A stretch of DNA of 64,000 nucleotides, from the NCBI GenBank assembly GCA_041391745.1, contig JAWKNK010000015.1, positions 7,055 through 71,054 on the forward strand. The letters are read 5' to 3'. Below the pieces are notes generated by a model that searched no databases, was not told where the DNA came from, and saw only the letters and a list, made by a program, of their open reading frames with translations. The position numbers were made by a program, and so were the translations under genes. Positions 44,237 to 53,900 of this stretch are shown here, one piece after another. The DNA comes from JAIXWP01 sp041391745 (GTDB lineage Bacteria; Bacteroidota; Bacteroidia; Flavobacteriales_D; Sanyastnellaceae). Position 1 is the first letter of the stretch; every line of letters begins with the position of its first letter.

Positions 44237-45280
44237 ATGCTTAAAAAACTGTTGATTGCCGCGCTGGCTCTAGTGCCTATTCTGCTATTTTCCCAAACCT
44301 CAAAAGATATTATTATCAAGTCTGCTGACGGAGTAGAACTCTCTGGAACACTTACTTTACCTGGCAATAACGATTATGCCGCGTGTGTTATTTTAATTTC
44401 AGGTAGTGGACCTCAAGATCGAAATGAAGAATTATTGGGACATCGCCCATTTGAGCGTATCGCCGTTTATTTACAAGAAAGAGGGATTGCTTGTTTTCGA
44501 TATGATGACCGCGGCGTCGGAAAATCAACGGGAAATTTCGAGGTTGCTACAAGTGCTGATTTTGCGATTGACGCGGCAGCAGTTTTCAAAAAAATGAAAG
44601 AGACTGCTGGCGTGAATCCTGCCAAAATTGGGTTTGCTGGACACAGTGAAGGTGGAATGGTGGCTGCAATGGCAGCGTCTAAATCCAATGGCTGTGCATT
44701 TGTAATTTCCCTCGCCGGAACTGGAGTAAACGGTGCGCAGGTGCTTTCACAACAGAATTACGACATCGCACTAAAAATGCGTCTAGGTTCAGAGGAAGCC
44801 GCAAAACAACAATCAAACAATGAAATTTTATCGCGAACGGTCGTTCAGAATCCTGATAGTTTAAAGGCTTTGGAACGACTCAATGCTGTTTTTGACAGTC
44901 TTTATCTCAGTCAAAAAGAAATGATTCCTAATTACGACGAGTATAAAAAAGCCAATATTGATTTTTTGAACTCAAGATGGATGCATTACTTTTTAAGTCA
45001 TGACCCAAAAGAAGATTGGATGATGGTGAAGTGCCCGGTTCTGATACTGAATGGTTCGGAAGACGTTCAAGTGAATGCTCGACAAAATATGCCAGCTATT
45101 GCCAATGCCTTAGAAGCTGGAGGTAATAGCAACTACGAGTTGACCATGCTTAATCGCCAAAATCACCTATTTCAGAATTGCTCTGCTTGCACGTTGGCCG
45201 AGTATGAGCTTCTACCCGAAGATTTTTCAGAAGAAGCGTTAATTGAGATGGCTACTTGGATTGAGCGAAAGGTGAAATAA
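44237..45280 (+). CDS. Exported alpha/beta hydrolase
   Basis: From the ATG at 44237 the protein has 347 residues and a signal peptide (MLKKLLIAALALVPILLFSQ). The alpha/beta hydrolase fold is clear: oxyanion region ILISGSGPQDRNEE, RYDDRGVGKSTG, nucleophile Ser137 in GFAGHSEGGM, acid LILNGSEDVQV, and His in LNRQNHLFQ. This resembles the periplasmic acyl-hydrolase/peptidase S9-like group. The substrate is unknown. The earlier in-frame codon at 44219 would extend the signal peptide implausibly. It is divergent from the sigma operon and ends 57 bases before the epimerase gene, which has its own promoter. Confidence 0.87.
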   Translation: MLKKLLIAALALVPILLFSQTSKDIIIKSADGVELSGTLTLPGNNDYAACVILISGSGPQDRNEELLGHRPFERIAVYLQERGIACFRYDDRGVGKSTGNFEVATSADFAIDAAAVFKKMKETAGVNPAKIGFAGHSEGGMVAAMAASKSNGCAFVISLAGTGVNGAQVLSQQNYDIALKMRLGSEEAAKQQSNNEILSRTVVQNPDSLKALERLNAVFDSLYLSQKEMIPNYDEYKKANIDFLNSRWMHYFLSHDPKEDWMMVKCPVLILNGSEDVQVNARQNMPAIANALEAGGNSNYELTMLNRQNHLFQNCSACTLAEYELLPEDFSEEALIEMATWIERKVK

Positions 45281-45291
45281 GTCAATTTTCA

Positions 45292-45299
45292 TACATTTG
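45292..45299 (+). promoter_or_regulatory. -7 promoter element upstream of the threonine dehydrogenase-type gene
   Basis: TACATTTG, an exact TAnnTTTG match, overlaps a GTG at 45299 that could be mistaken for a start. It supports translation from the ATG at 45338 instead. Confidence 0.5.
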
Positions 45300-45337
45300 T
45301 GTGGTCAATAAATGATATTGACGAAACCGCACAAACC

Positions 45338-46297
45338 ATGCAAGACACGATCCTCATTATTGGTGCCTCAGGCCAAATTGGTATTGAGCTTACGCTCGCA
45401 TTAAGAGCTAAGCACGGAACAGATAAAATCATTGCTTCAGATATCAGAAAACCAGAATCAGAAGTATTTGCCGAAGGTCCTTTTGAAATCCTCAATGTTT
45501 TAGATAAAGACCGCTTAGAGGAAATCATTGAAAAGTATAATGTGGCTCAGGTCTATCAGTTAGCGGCACTTCTATCCGCTACTTCAGAAAAGAATCCTGC
45601 ATTTGCTTGGGAGCTTAATATGAATGGTTTGTTCCACATTCTTGACATTGCAAAAGAGCGCAAAAACCTCAAAGTTTTCTGGCCAAGTTCGATTGCTGCA
45701 TTTGGACCAAATACACCAGCCAACGATACTCCGCAGTACACCATTATGGAGCCTTCAAGCGTTTACGGTATTAGCAAATTGGCTGGAGAAAGATGGTGCG
45801 AATACTACTTTAATAAGTATGGAGTTGATGTAAGAAGCATCAGGTATCCAGGCTTGATTGGATACAGAAGCGAACCAGGTGGTGGTACAACAGATTATGC
45901 TGTAGATATCTTCTACCATGCATTAGACAATGGAAAGTACACTTCTTTTCTATCCGAAAATACCATGCTTCCAATGATGATGATGGAAGATGCCATCAAT
46001 GCCACCATCGGAATTATGGAAGCACCAGCATCTTCTATTAAAATTCGCAGCAGTTATAATCTAGCAGGCTTGAGTTTTACTCCTGCAGAGCTTGCGAGCG
46101 AAATAAAAAAGCATTTGCCTGATTTCACTATTTCATATGAGCCTGATTTTCGCCAACAATTAGCCGATTCTTGGCCAAATTCGATTGACGATTCTAGTGC
46201 TAGAGCCGATTGGGGATGGAACCATAAGTATGATTTAGAGAAGCTTGTGAGCACAATGCTTACAGAAATCAAGAAAAAAAAAGCAGTTGAGGCGTAA
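45338..46297 (+). CDS. NAD-dependent epimerase/dehydratase, L-threonine 3-dehydrogenase type
   Basis: The 319-residue protein is an extended short-chain dehydrogenase. The NAD loop is GASGQIG (residues 9-15), the acidic ribose-binding residue is in ASDIRKP, and the catalytic pair is Tyr143 and Lys147 in SVYGISKLAGE. Stretches such as VYQLAALLSATSEKNPAFAW, FWPSSIAAFGP and RYPGLIGYRSEPGGGTTDYA match the UDP-galactose-epimerase-like L-threonine 3-dehydrogenases of Bacteroidota and animals, which oxidise threonine to 2-amino-3-ketobutyrate. No 2-amino-3-ketobutyrate ligase is adjacent, so the exact substrate is by homology only. The ATG at 45338 gives the family's normal N-terminus. Confidence 0.9.
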   Translation: MQDTILIIGASGQIGIELTLALRAKHGTDKIIASDIRKPESEVFAEGPFEILNVLDKDRLEEIIEKYNVAQVYQLAALLSATSEKNPAFAWELNMNGLFHILDIAKERKNLKVFWPSSIAAFGPNTPANDTPQYTIMEPSSVYGISKLAGERWCEYYFNKYGVDVRSIRYPGLIGYRSEPGGGTTDYAVDIFYHALDNGKYTSFLSENTMLPMMMMEDAINATIGIMEAPASSIKIRSSYNLAGLSFTPAELASEIKKHLPDFTISYEPDFRQQLADSWPNSIDDSSARADWGWNHKYDLEKLVSTMLTEIKKKKAVEA

Positions 46298-46356
46298 CTA
46301 AAGCATATTGCTCGCGTAGAAGGTTGTAGTTGTTCTATAAACCTAACTTGAGTGAT

Positions 46357-47244
46357 ATGAAAAAGTCGATTGCGTATACTAAATCGCTGTTTTCTATAGC
46401 TTTTACAATAATTCTTGCCGCGAGCACTTTGAGTTCTTGGGCAGGAAATAATTATAAAGACCCAGAAGGACTTCGTCAAGGTTATTGGGTCATTACCGGT
46501 TCTATGATCGGTGACCGTTCTTACCGTCCAGAAGCCACAGTAGAAGAAGGAAATTACAAGGATGATCTGCGTGAAGGTGTCTGGAAAAAATACTGGCCCA
46601 ATGGAAACAAACGATCTGAAATCAATTTCACATTAGGTAAGCCTCATGGTCTTTACAAAATTTTCTATCAAAATGGAAAAGTAGAAGAAGTTGGATTTTG
46701 GGACGATGGTGTGAATACTGGTGACTTCAAGCGTTATTATGATTCAGGAAACATGCAGCAAAACTTTCACTTTAACACAAAAGGAAAGCGCAATGGCACG
46801 CAATACTATTACCATGAAAATGGTAAGTTAGCTCTGGAAGTTGAAATTGTGAATGGCCAAGAATCAGGATCGATGAAACGCTACAGCGAAGAAGGGGAGC
46901 TTATTGAAGAGAAAATTTTCAATAAAGGAAAAGTGGAAAAAGTAGTGGTAGTGAACAAAGTGAAAAACACTGAGGTTGCCTCTAAGCCTGACGCTCACAA
47001 TCCACAGATCGGAAAAACGGCACCTGCAGCTTCTGGTAAAACCAATGATGCTTACCGATTTGACCCAAATGGATTTAATACACTTTACGATGCCAACGGC
47101 AATATTATTCAGAGTGGTGAATTCAAAAACGGCAAACTGCACAACGGAAAATGGTATCGCTACAATAGTTCAGGAATACTTATTAAAGTGGACCTCTACC
47201 GCAAAGGCAGGTACATTGGTGAAGGTATCGAAGAATCTAAATAA
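46357..47244 (+). CDS. Exported MORN-repeat (YwqK-like) protein
   Basis: From the ATG at 46357 the protein has 295 residues with a signal peptide (LFSIAFTIILAASTLSSWAG). At least eight MORN-variant repeats of the type Y-x-x-G-x-x-x-G-x-W-x-x-Y-x-x-N-G follow (REGVWKKYWPNGNKRSE, PHGLYKIFYQNGKVEE, NTGDFKRYYDSGNMQQ, RNGTQYYYHENGKLALE, LHNGKWYRYNSSG). A linker of about 35 residues rich in Lys, Pro and Ala lies between repeats 5 and 6. Automatic systems often label such proteins as a YwqK antitoxin, but here it is secreted and no toxin is adjacent. Function is unknown. It ends at a strong terminator. Confidence 0.83.
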   Translation: MKKSIAYTKSLFSIAFTIILAASTLSSWAGNNYKDPEGLRQGYWVITGSMIGDRSYRPEATVEEGNYKDDLREGVWKKYWPNGNKRSEINFTLGKPHGLYKIFYQNGKVEEVGFWDDGVNTGDFKRYYDSGNMQQNFHFNTKGKRNGTQYYYHENGKLALEVEIVNGQESGSMKRYSEEGELIEEKIFNKGKVEKVVVVNKVKNTEVASKPDAHNPQIGKTAPAASGKTNDAYRFDPNGFNTLYDANGNIIQSGEFKNGKLHNGKWYRYNSSGILIKVDLYRKGRYIGEGIEESK

Positions 47245-47262
47245 TTTATAATTATATGTTTT

Positions 47263-47299
47263 GAGGTCTTCTTTTTTAAAAAGAAGACCTCTTTTTTTT
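47263..47299 (+). terminator. Rho-independent terminator after the MORN-repeat gene
   Basis: GAGGTCTTC at 47263-47271 pairs with GAAGACCTC ending at 47291, extended by T/A pairs, then eight T residues follow. Confidence 0.88.
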
Positions 47300-47333
47300 A
47301 CATAAATCCCTCAACCCTTATTTACTTTGCAAC

Positions 47334-48803
47334 ATGGAGCAAAAGCTAAGTATTTACAACAGTCTATCTCGTAAGAAAGAAATATTTGAACCCATCGTAG
47401 AAGGAAATGTCGGCATGTATGTTTGCGGACCTACCGTTTACAGCGATGTGCATTTGGGTAACGTGCGTACATTTTTGACGTTCGATATCGTTTATCGCTA
47501 CCTTCAATTTCTAGGCTATAAAGTGCGCTATGTCCGCAACATAACGGACGTTGGACACCTCGTAGGTGATGGAGATGAAGGCGAAGACAAGATTGCTAAA
47601 AAGGCTAAGCTCGAGAAACTGGAGCCGATGGAAATCGTGCAGAAGTACACCAATGGTTTCCATGATGTAATGCGCATTTTCAATATTCTCAACCCAAGCA
47701 TTGAACCAACAGCGACAGGGCACATCCTGGAGCAAATTGAAATGATTCAAGAAATCATTGACAACGGTTACGGCTATGAAAGCAATGGCTCGGTATATTT
47801 TGACGTCAGAAAATTCAACGAAAAATATCCATACGGCAAATTGAGCGGTCGAGTAATCGACGACTTGTATACCAACACTCGTGACTTGGACGGCCAAGAT
47901 GAAAAGCGTGACCCGTTGGACTTTGCAATTTGGAAAAAGGCGGACCCCATTCATATTATGCAGTGGAATAGTCCTTGGGGCAAAGGCTTTCCAGGTTGGC
48001 ACTTGGAGTGTTCTGTAATGAGCACCAAGTACCTCGGAAAAACGTTTGATATACACGGTGGTGGAATGGATCTTAAATTCCCACACCACGAATGTGAGAT
48101 TGCCCAAAACGTGGGTGCCACAGGACACGAGCCTGTGAAGTATTGGATGCATGGAAATATGCTTACTGTGAATGGCAGAAAGATGGCAAAGAGCGAAGGC
48201 AATGGATTCACTCCGGAAGAATTGATCACAGGAAATCATAAATTGCTCGATAAAGGCTACTCACCTATGACGGTGCGTTTCTTTATGCTGCAAGGGCACT
48301 ATACCTCTACGCTAGACTTCAGTAACGAAGCGTTGCAAGCGGCTGAGAAAGGCTACAAGCGCATGGTAGCAGCAATCAAGTTGCTAGACAAACTCGTACC
48401 TTCTGAAAGCAGTGATGAGAATATTACTACTTGGAAAGATGCTTGTTATGAAGCCATGAATGACGACTTCAATACACCTATATTAATTTCACAATTGTTT
48501 GAAGGTGTTAGAATCATCAACTCGGCAAAAGAAGGTAAATTAAAGTTAACAGCAGCGGATATCGAATTATTAAAAGCTACCTTCGAATCATTCTTCTATG
48601 ATGTACTTGGTTTGCAAGCTGAGGATGCGGGCAGCAATGATGCATTGACAGATAATTTAATGGATTTCATTTTGAATATGCGAACTACTGCGAAGTCCAA
48701 TAAAGATTTTGCAACAAGCGATTTGATTAGAGATACATTGGCGAAGATGAATATTCAAATCAAAGACACAAAAGAAGGTACCACCTGGTCAATAAACGAT
48801 TAA
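47334..48803 (+). CDS. cysS: Cysteinyl-tRNA synthetase
   Basis: CysS charges tRNA-Cys. The 489-residue class I enzyme shows the zinc-binding Cys31 in YVCGPTVYSD, the HIGH-type motif HLGN at residue 40, GWHLECSVMS and HHECEIAQ with further zinc ligands, and the KMSKS-type motif as KMAKSEGN near residue 283. The C-terminal helical anticodon-binding region follows (FATSDLIRDTLAKMNIQIKD). A one-mismatch -7 box (TTACTTTG) ends four bases before the ATG, so its leader may be very short. The M28 peptidase gene follows two bases after its stop. Confidence 0.96.
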   Translation: MEQKLSIYNSLSRKKEIFEPIVEGNVGMYVCGPTVYSDVHLGNVRTFLTFDIVYRYLQFLGYKVRYVRNITDVGHLVGDGDEGEDKIAKKAKLEKLEPMEIVQKYTNGFHDVMRIFNILNPSIEPTATGHILEQIEMIQEIIDNGYGYESNGSVYFDVRKFNEKYPYGKLSGRVIDDLYTNTRDLDGQDEKRDPLDFAIWKKADPIHIMQWNSPWGKGFPGWHLECSVMSTKYLGKTFDIHGGGMDLKFPHHECEIAQNVGATGHEPVKYWMHGNMLTVNGRKMAKSEGNGFTPEELITGNHKLLDKGYSPMTVRFFMLQGHYTSTLDFSNEALQAAEKGYKRMVAAIKLLDKLVPSESSDENITTWKDACYEAMNDDFNTPILISQLFEGVRIINSAKEGKLKLTAADIELLKATFESFFYDVLGLQAEDAGSNDALTDNLMDFILNMRTTAKSNKDFATSDLIRDTLAKMNIQIKDTKEGTTWSIND

Positions 48804-48805
48804 CA

Positions 48806-49831
48806 ATGCGCAAAATCCACTTCTTTCTACTTCTTGCAGTTTCTGGAATTGTTCTTACGTTTTCTAGCTGTGACAGTGACACACCTCAACAGAAAAAAAA
48901 TACAGACACACCGCCAGTAGCGCAAATCTCAGTTCCTCGTTTTCAGAAAGACAGTGCATACGCATATATTCAAAAACAGGTCGATTTCGGACCACGCGTT
49001 CCAGGTTCTGATGCACATAAAAAATGCGGAGACTGGATGGTTCAGCAACTAAAATCATATGGATTCAATGTGATCGAACAAACCAGCACAGTAACCACAT
49101 ACGACGGTAAGTCTGTTCCTCTAAGAAATATCATTGGAGAATTTAATCCAGCGGCAAGAAAAAGAATTGCTCTCGCAGCACACTGGGACACACGACCATT
49201 TGCTGATAAAGACAGTGATGAGTCACTTTGGAAAAAACCAATAGACGGTGCTAATGACGGCGCTTCCGGAGTAGGTGTTTTACTAGAAATTGCACGACTC
49301 ATTGCTGCTCAACAACCATCTGTTGGAATTGACATATTATTCTTTGATGTGGAAGACTACGGTAGTCCGGAATTTTATAATTCATACGATGGCAATGAAT
49401 CTTTGACATGGTGTTTAGGCTCTCAATATTGGATGCGTGTTCCGCACAAGACAGGTTACTTTGCTCAAGCCGGAATATTGCTTGATATGGTTGGAGCCAA
49501 AGACGCTACATTCAATAAGGAAGGCAAGTCAATGGAAATGGCTATTGGCACCGTTGGTCGCGTTTGGAGCATTGCTGAATCACTCGGATATGGCGGATAT
49601 TTTAGAGATCGTAATATTCAAGAAATTGTAGATGACCACCAGTTCATGAACTTCGCTGGTGTACCTACCATCGACATCATAGATATGCGCCCCTCAGTTC
49701 AAGCTATGGGATTGAGCGGCTATGAATTCGGTGGTTTTCATCACACACACAATGACAACATGAGTGTGATTGATAAAAATACTTTAGATGCAGTAGGCAC
49801 CACTGTGACCCACTTCGTTTACAAATTTTAA
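48806..49831 (+). CDS. M28-family lipoprotein, glutaminyl-peptide cyclotransferase type
   Basis: The 341-residue protein has a lipoprotein signal (FLLLAVSGIVLTFSSCDSD). The M28 zinc-peptidase fold is seen in KQVDFGPRVPGSDAHKKCGDW, the metal ligands in AAHWDTRP and GANDGASGVG, the acidic residue in FFDVEDYG, and a final metal His in HHTHNDNMS. The motif set (W near AHWDTR, D in GANDGASG, E in VEDYG) matches glutaminyl cyclases, which turn N-terminal Gln into pyroglutamate on exported proteins. T9SS-exported proteins in Bacteroidota commonly have N-terminal Gln after signal cleavage at AQ or SQ, including many in this window, so such an enzyme makes sense here. That link is inference. Confidence 0.85.
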   Translation: MRKIHFFLLLAVSGIVLTFSSCDSDTPQQKKNTDTPPVAQISVPRFQKDSAYAYIQKQVDFGPRVPGSDAHKKCGDWMVQQLKSYGFNVIEQTSTVTTYDGKSVPLRNIIGEFNPAARKRIALAAHWDTRPFADKDSDESLWKKPIDGANDGASGVGVLLEIARLIAAQQPSVGIDILFFDVEDYGSPEFYNSYDGNESLTWCLGSQYWMRVPHKTGYFAQAGILLDMVGAKDATFNKEGKSMEMAIGTVGRVWSIAESLGYGGYFRDRNIQEIVDDHQFMNFAGVPTIDIIDMRPSVQAMGLSGYEFGGFHHTHNDNMSVIDKNTLDAVGTTVTHFVYKF

Positions 49832-50916
49832 TTTCGCTCTGCCAAATAGATGTACGGCTGCATCATATGATGCACGAAAGGTGTAGCATCATTGTCCGGA
49901 TATTTTTCAAAATAATCCGATTCCGGCCACAGTACATAATACTGTCCTGCTCGCGTGAAATTGCTGCCATCAAAAAATTCAGGTTTTGAATATTCAGCAA
50001 TCACTTTTTGCACCATAGGATACGTTTTCAAACCAAGATATTTCTGATAGGTTTCGTGTGCTTCACGAGTACTTCCATTCAGCTTATTGTAAATTTTCTT
50101 CATTACCAATCGGGCACCCAGCTTTTGTTTTGAAATTAAATCATCTGCATTTTTAAATGGATTGGTCGGATTAAAATCATTCAATGTTTGAATGCTCATA
50201 GGCACTTCTGGCACCCAGTCGGCAGCATTAACCACCGTAATTCCATAGCTTCGCATTCTCGCTTCATAGTCGTAAGCAAAATGTAAATTCCCCGGCTTAG
50301 GTGCCGCGCTCGCTATCGTTTTAATAATAATGTCCTCTGGAATTTTTCCTTCTGCTTTTAAATTTAATAAGTGAGCAGTAAGCAAAATACTCAGCGCTCC
50401 GCCCTGACTATGTCCGTGTATAATGAAGTTTTTAATTCCCGATTGATAGCACGAATCTAATTTTTGCTGAATATCTCCAGCCATAGATGCCATACCTAGG
50501 AGCCATCCGGCATGCACGGCCGCTTCTGGATGTCGTGATAAATTATAATCGAATTTTCGCCCTCCTTTGAGTACTATACTTCCCTTTGCCGGAGTTAGCA
50601 CCGCATAAAAATTTTCCAACCAACTTTCATTTTTTGAAGTGGTTCCTCTGAGGCAAATTAGAGCAACACCGTTGTCATCAATCCATAAATCCCAGAGATT
50701 ATCCAATCCCATTATTGGGGAGCGATATACCTGATGAAACTTTTCAGGTTCACCAATTTTATTGTAAAATGTAGAATCACCGAAACGAGATGTCACCTTC
50801 ATCATTTCGATAAACTCCAACTTGTCATATCCTGGAAAAACCAAAGTATCCTGAGCGAACGCCTCTATCTGCTGCCACAAGATAATGAGCAGAAAAATGG
50901 ATTTAAGAAATTTCAT
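49828..50916 (-). CDS. Class 3-type lipase family protein
   Basis: The 362-residue protein has a signal peptide (FLKSIFLLIILWQQIEAFAQ). The oxyanion motif CLRGTTS is followed by nucleophile Ser170 in HGHSQGGALS and the acid Asp in NAADWVPEVP, as in fungal-type class 3 lipases. It is probably periplasmic or secreted and acts on an ester lipid. The stop overlaps the convergent peptidase gene by four bases. It is preceded by five bases after the propeller-barrel gene, so both are likely cotranscribed. Confidence 0.85.
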   Translation of the reverse strand: MKFLKSIFLLIILWQQIEAFAQDTLVFPGYDKLEFIEMMKVTSRFGDSTFYNKIGEPEKFHQVYRSPIMGLDNLWDLWIDDNGVALICLRGTTSKNESWLENFYAVLTPAKGSIVLKGGRKFDYNLSRHPEAAVHAGWLLGMASMAGDIQQKLDSCYQSGIKNFIIHGHSQGGALSILLTAHLLNLKAEGKIPEDIIIKTIASAAPKPGNLHFAYDYEARMRSYGITVVNAADWVPEVPMSIQTLNDFNPTNPFKNADDLISKQKLGARLVMKKIYNKLNGSTREAHETYQKYLGLKTYPMVQKVIAEYSKPEFFDGSNFTRAGQYYVLWPESDYFEKYPDNDATPFVHHMMQPYIYLAERN

Positions 50917-50921
50917 TTCTA

Positions 50922-53900
50922 TTAAAAATCTAAATTAAGAGAGAGGTAGAAAACACGTGGCAGAGTGATACCATCATCAACGCCCCAAGCCCAATCCGCA
51001 CGAATGAAATAGCCTAGAACTCTTGATCGAAGACCAAAGCCGTAACCATAGATGATTGGTTCTTTATTGTTGTCAATTTCAACTGTAATCGGATTCTGAT
51101 AAAGCGTAGTTTGATTAAACAAGTTATCATTACCATAAGGCGATTTTCCTGTCCAAGCCGAACCTGCGTCGAAGAATCCAATCAATTGGAAGTTCTGTAC
51201 AAAATCACTCTTGATAGGCTTTCTCATAAAGTACTTGAATACCGGCCAACGTAGTTCTGCATTCATTAAAGCAAACGAATTTCCGTTTCTTGAATTGACA
51301 TAGAATCCTCTCATCGGCCCCGTAAAGGTTTGATGATAGAATACCGCCGTATCGAGAGGAGGAAGCGAATTATCCACGCGCTGGAATAACCAGTTATCAA
51401 CCCCTCCGAGATAATGTGCAAGCTTGTATCTACCAAAGGTGGTTGATCCAGAGAATCGAATTGCTGCAATTAAATCACGGTGGATTTTTCTGTAATGTCT
51501 GAAATCAAAGCCGGCCACATTGAAGTCGGTCTTTCTATCCCATACATCTGGTCTTTGATAGCGCTCTACCCAAAGTTTGTAGCGCGTACCATTAAATAAA
51601 TTTAATCCGCGATTTACAGTGTTGTCAAATACATATTCGGCGCGAACACCTACTTGATAGGTATTGACAGTTCTTTGAACCAAGCTCACCGGATCAATAC
51701 TCGATGTGATGGTGCGGTCTTGTCTTACGATTCCAGTAACTCTCACACTCGCCAATTCGGTAAATGGATATTTCCATTGGTAGGAAATAGAATGCGTGTG
51801 AATTTTGTAGTAATTGATATTATCGAGTGTCGTCTGCGACTGACGCTGCAGCATAATTTTTTTATCAACTCGTCCCTTCAAATTTTCGAAGCTTGCACCG
51901 AAGTCATTGTTTTGAAGATCGAATGATAAGCGAACTCCACCCACCAATTTATAATCTTCGAACAAATCGCTTAAGCCAAATTTCATCAGTCCTGAAATAC
52001 CCGGATTGATGGACGTTGGAGAAGTAAATTTTTGATAAAAAGAATTGGTAAAGCTGTTGTCGATTTGACTCAATACATAATCCGTTGCAAAGTTTAATCG
52101 ATACAATCTCGACTTTGGTATTTGAACAATTTTTTGAGCTGAATCGCTTAGCTCCTCTTTTGTGCCATCTGGTTTAATTTCTTGAATTCTTACACTTTCC
52201 TTTTCGTAAGTGTAATTTCTCCTTTCATCTTCGAATTGATAATTATGAATATCTACTTCATTAGGTCCTATTGAATCAGGCTTCAAAGCGAGATATTCCA
52301 TTTGCCCTGCTCCTGTTCCATCTCCAAATGATTTATTGTCACCAAACGAACCGTTCAAGAGAACATCTTCATTTCTGTTTTGCCAACTCACAATTGGGCG
52401 ACTTCCCTTTTTGAAGAGCAAAGTATAATCCCCAGAGCTTGAATTAAATTGATAATCGAGTGGTTGCTTTTTGAAATTGGTAAGCAGCGATTCCGTAGTG
52501 AAATATCTGTAATGTATTGTAGTATCAATTCTTGAAATCGCACTATCTATTGTAGCCAAGTACCTGTTGTCGTTTCCGAGACTATTACCCAGATAGGTGA
52601 AATGTTTTGGTTTGTACTCAAATGGATGATGCTCATCCACATCAGGAGTATTGGTAACTCTTTCTAGAATTTTCGATCTATTTTCATAATCGAAAATGAA
52701 AATGTCTTTGTTCAAATTCACTAATTCGCCATCGTCCTTTCTAAGTGTATCATCAGGCCTATTGGATGAAAAGATGATTCGTGAATCATTTTCAATGAAG
52801 CGTGCATTCAGATCATCATAAATATCAAAAGTCAGTTGCTCCTGGTTGTTTCCTAAAACCTGATAAACATAAATATCCGTTTGACCTTTGTTTACACCCG
52901 TAAAGACAATTTTCTTTCCATCATTGCTGTACTGAATATCTACGACTTTCTCAATTCGGAAAAGTTCTTTTTCAATTTTCTTTTTATCACCAAATTGGTA
53001 ATTACCTATAAACGCGCGCCCTCTTCTTTCGAAAATGTATGTGAGTACCTCTGAGCTAGGATGCCAAGCTAGGATTGGAAAGGAATCATCTACAAGACGG
53101 TCTAAGCGGTATTCTTTCTTTACAATACGTTTGAGTTTGTCTTTTTGAAGATCATAAATCCAAATTTTGTATTGCCCCATCTCATTGGTCACAAAGGCCA
53201 TTTTATTGCCATCGGGAGAAAGCTTAAACTGTGAGTACTGATATTTCTTTTTGTACTTCACTTGCAGCTCGCCCATTTTTTTTTCGAGCTTCTTCCACTC
53301 TTTCCATTCTTTCTTAGTGGCATTATCACTTGGGCGCGGCTGCAATCCGGGCACAAGTGTTTCTTTTGAAGTGCTGTATTTTTCTTTGTAATATTTTAAA
53401 AAATCGGCAGTCACACTTTGAGTATCCAATCCAAGAACGAAAAGGAATCCGCTTTCAATATTGCGGCTTAATCGTGTCATGTAAAGAATATTGGGGACTA
53501 CATTTTCACCATACACATCTGCGATATATTGCCAGAACGCATGTCCCACCAATTTTGCTTCGTTTCCTTCGAGACGGTTTATTGATTTGAGTTTTTTATT
53601 CTGAACGAAATCTTTCATAAAAGCTTCGCTGTCGCGCGAAGCAGACTTTGCAGCAAAACTCACGATTCCTTGCTCATACCACGTAGGCATGCTCAGCAAA
53701 GTAGAACTCTTCAATACATCTTTCCAATCGCCGCCATACATCATATTATTGAACACTACGCGCGACATGCTTTCTCTTATTTGTTTTTCTAGTGCGCGGT
53801 GATCGGTTTCATAATAGACAAACATTTTGTTGCCCATAATTCTTGCGGCACCACCGATATTGTATTGATCGTCGTTAGAAATACCAATATTGCTTTGCCT

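Noticed and set aside
46357..47244. YwqK-type antitoxin of a toxin-antitoxin pair
   Set aside because: The protein has a signal peptide and MORN repeats, and no toxin-like gene is adjacent; the label is a family name only.
47511..48239. Long antisense frame (242 codons) opposite cysS
   Set aside because: cysS is unmistakable on the other strand and the antisense translation shows no family features.
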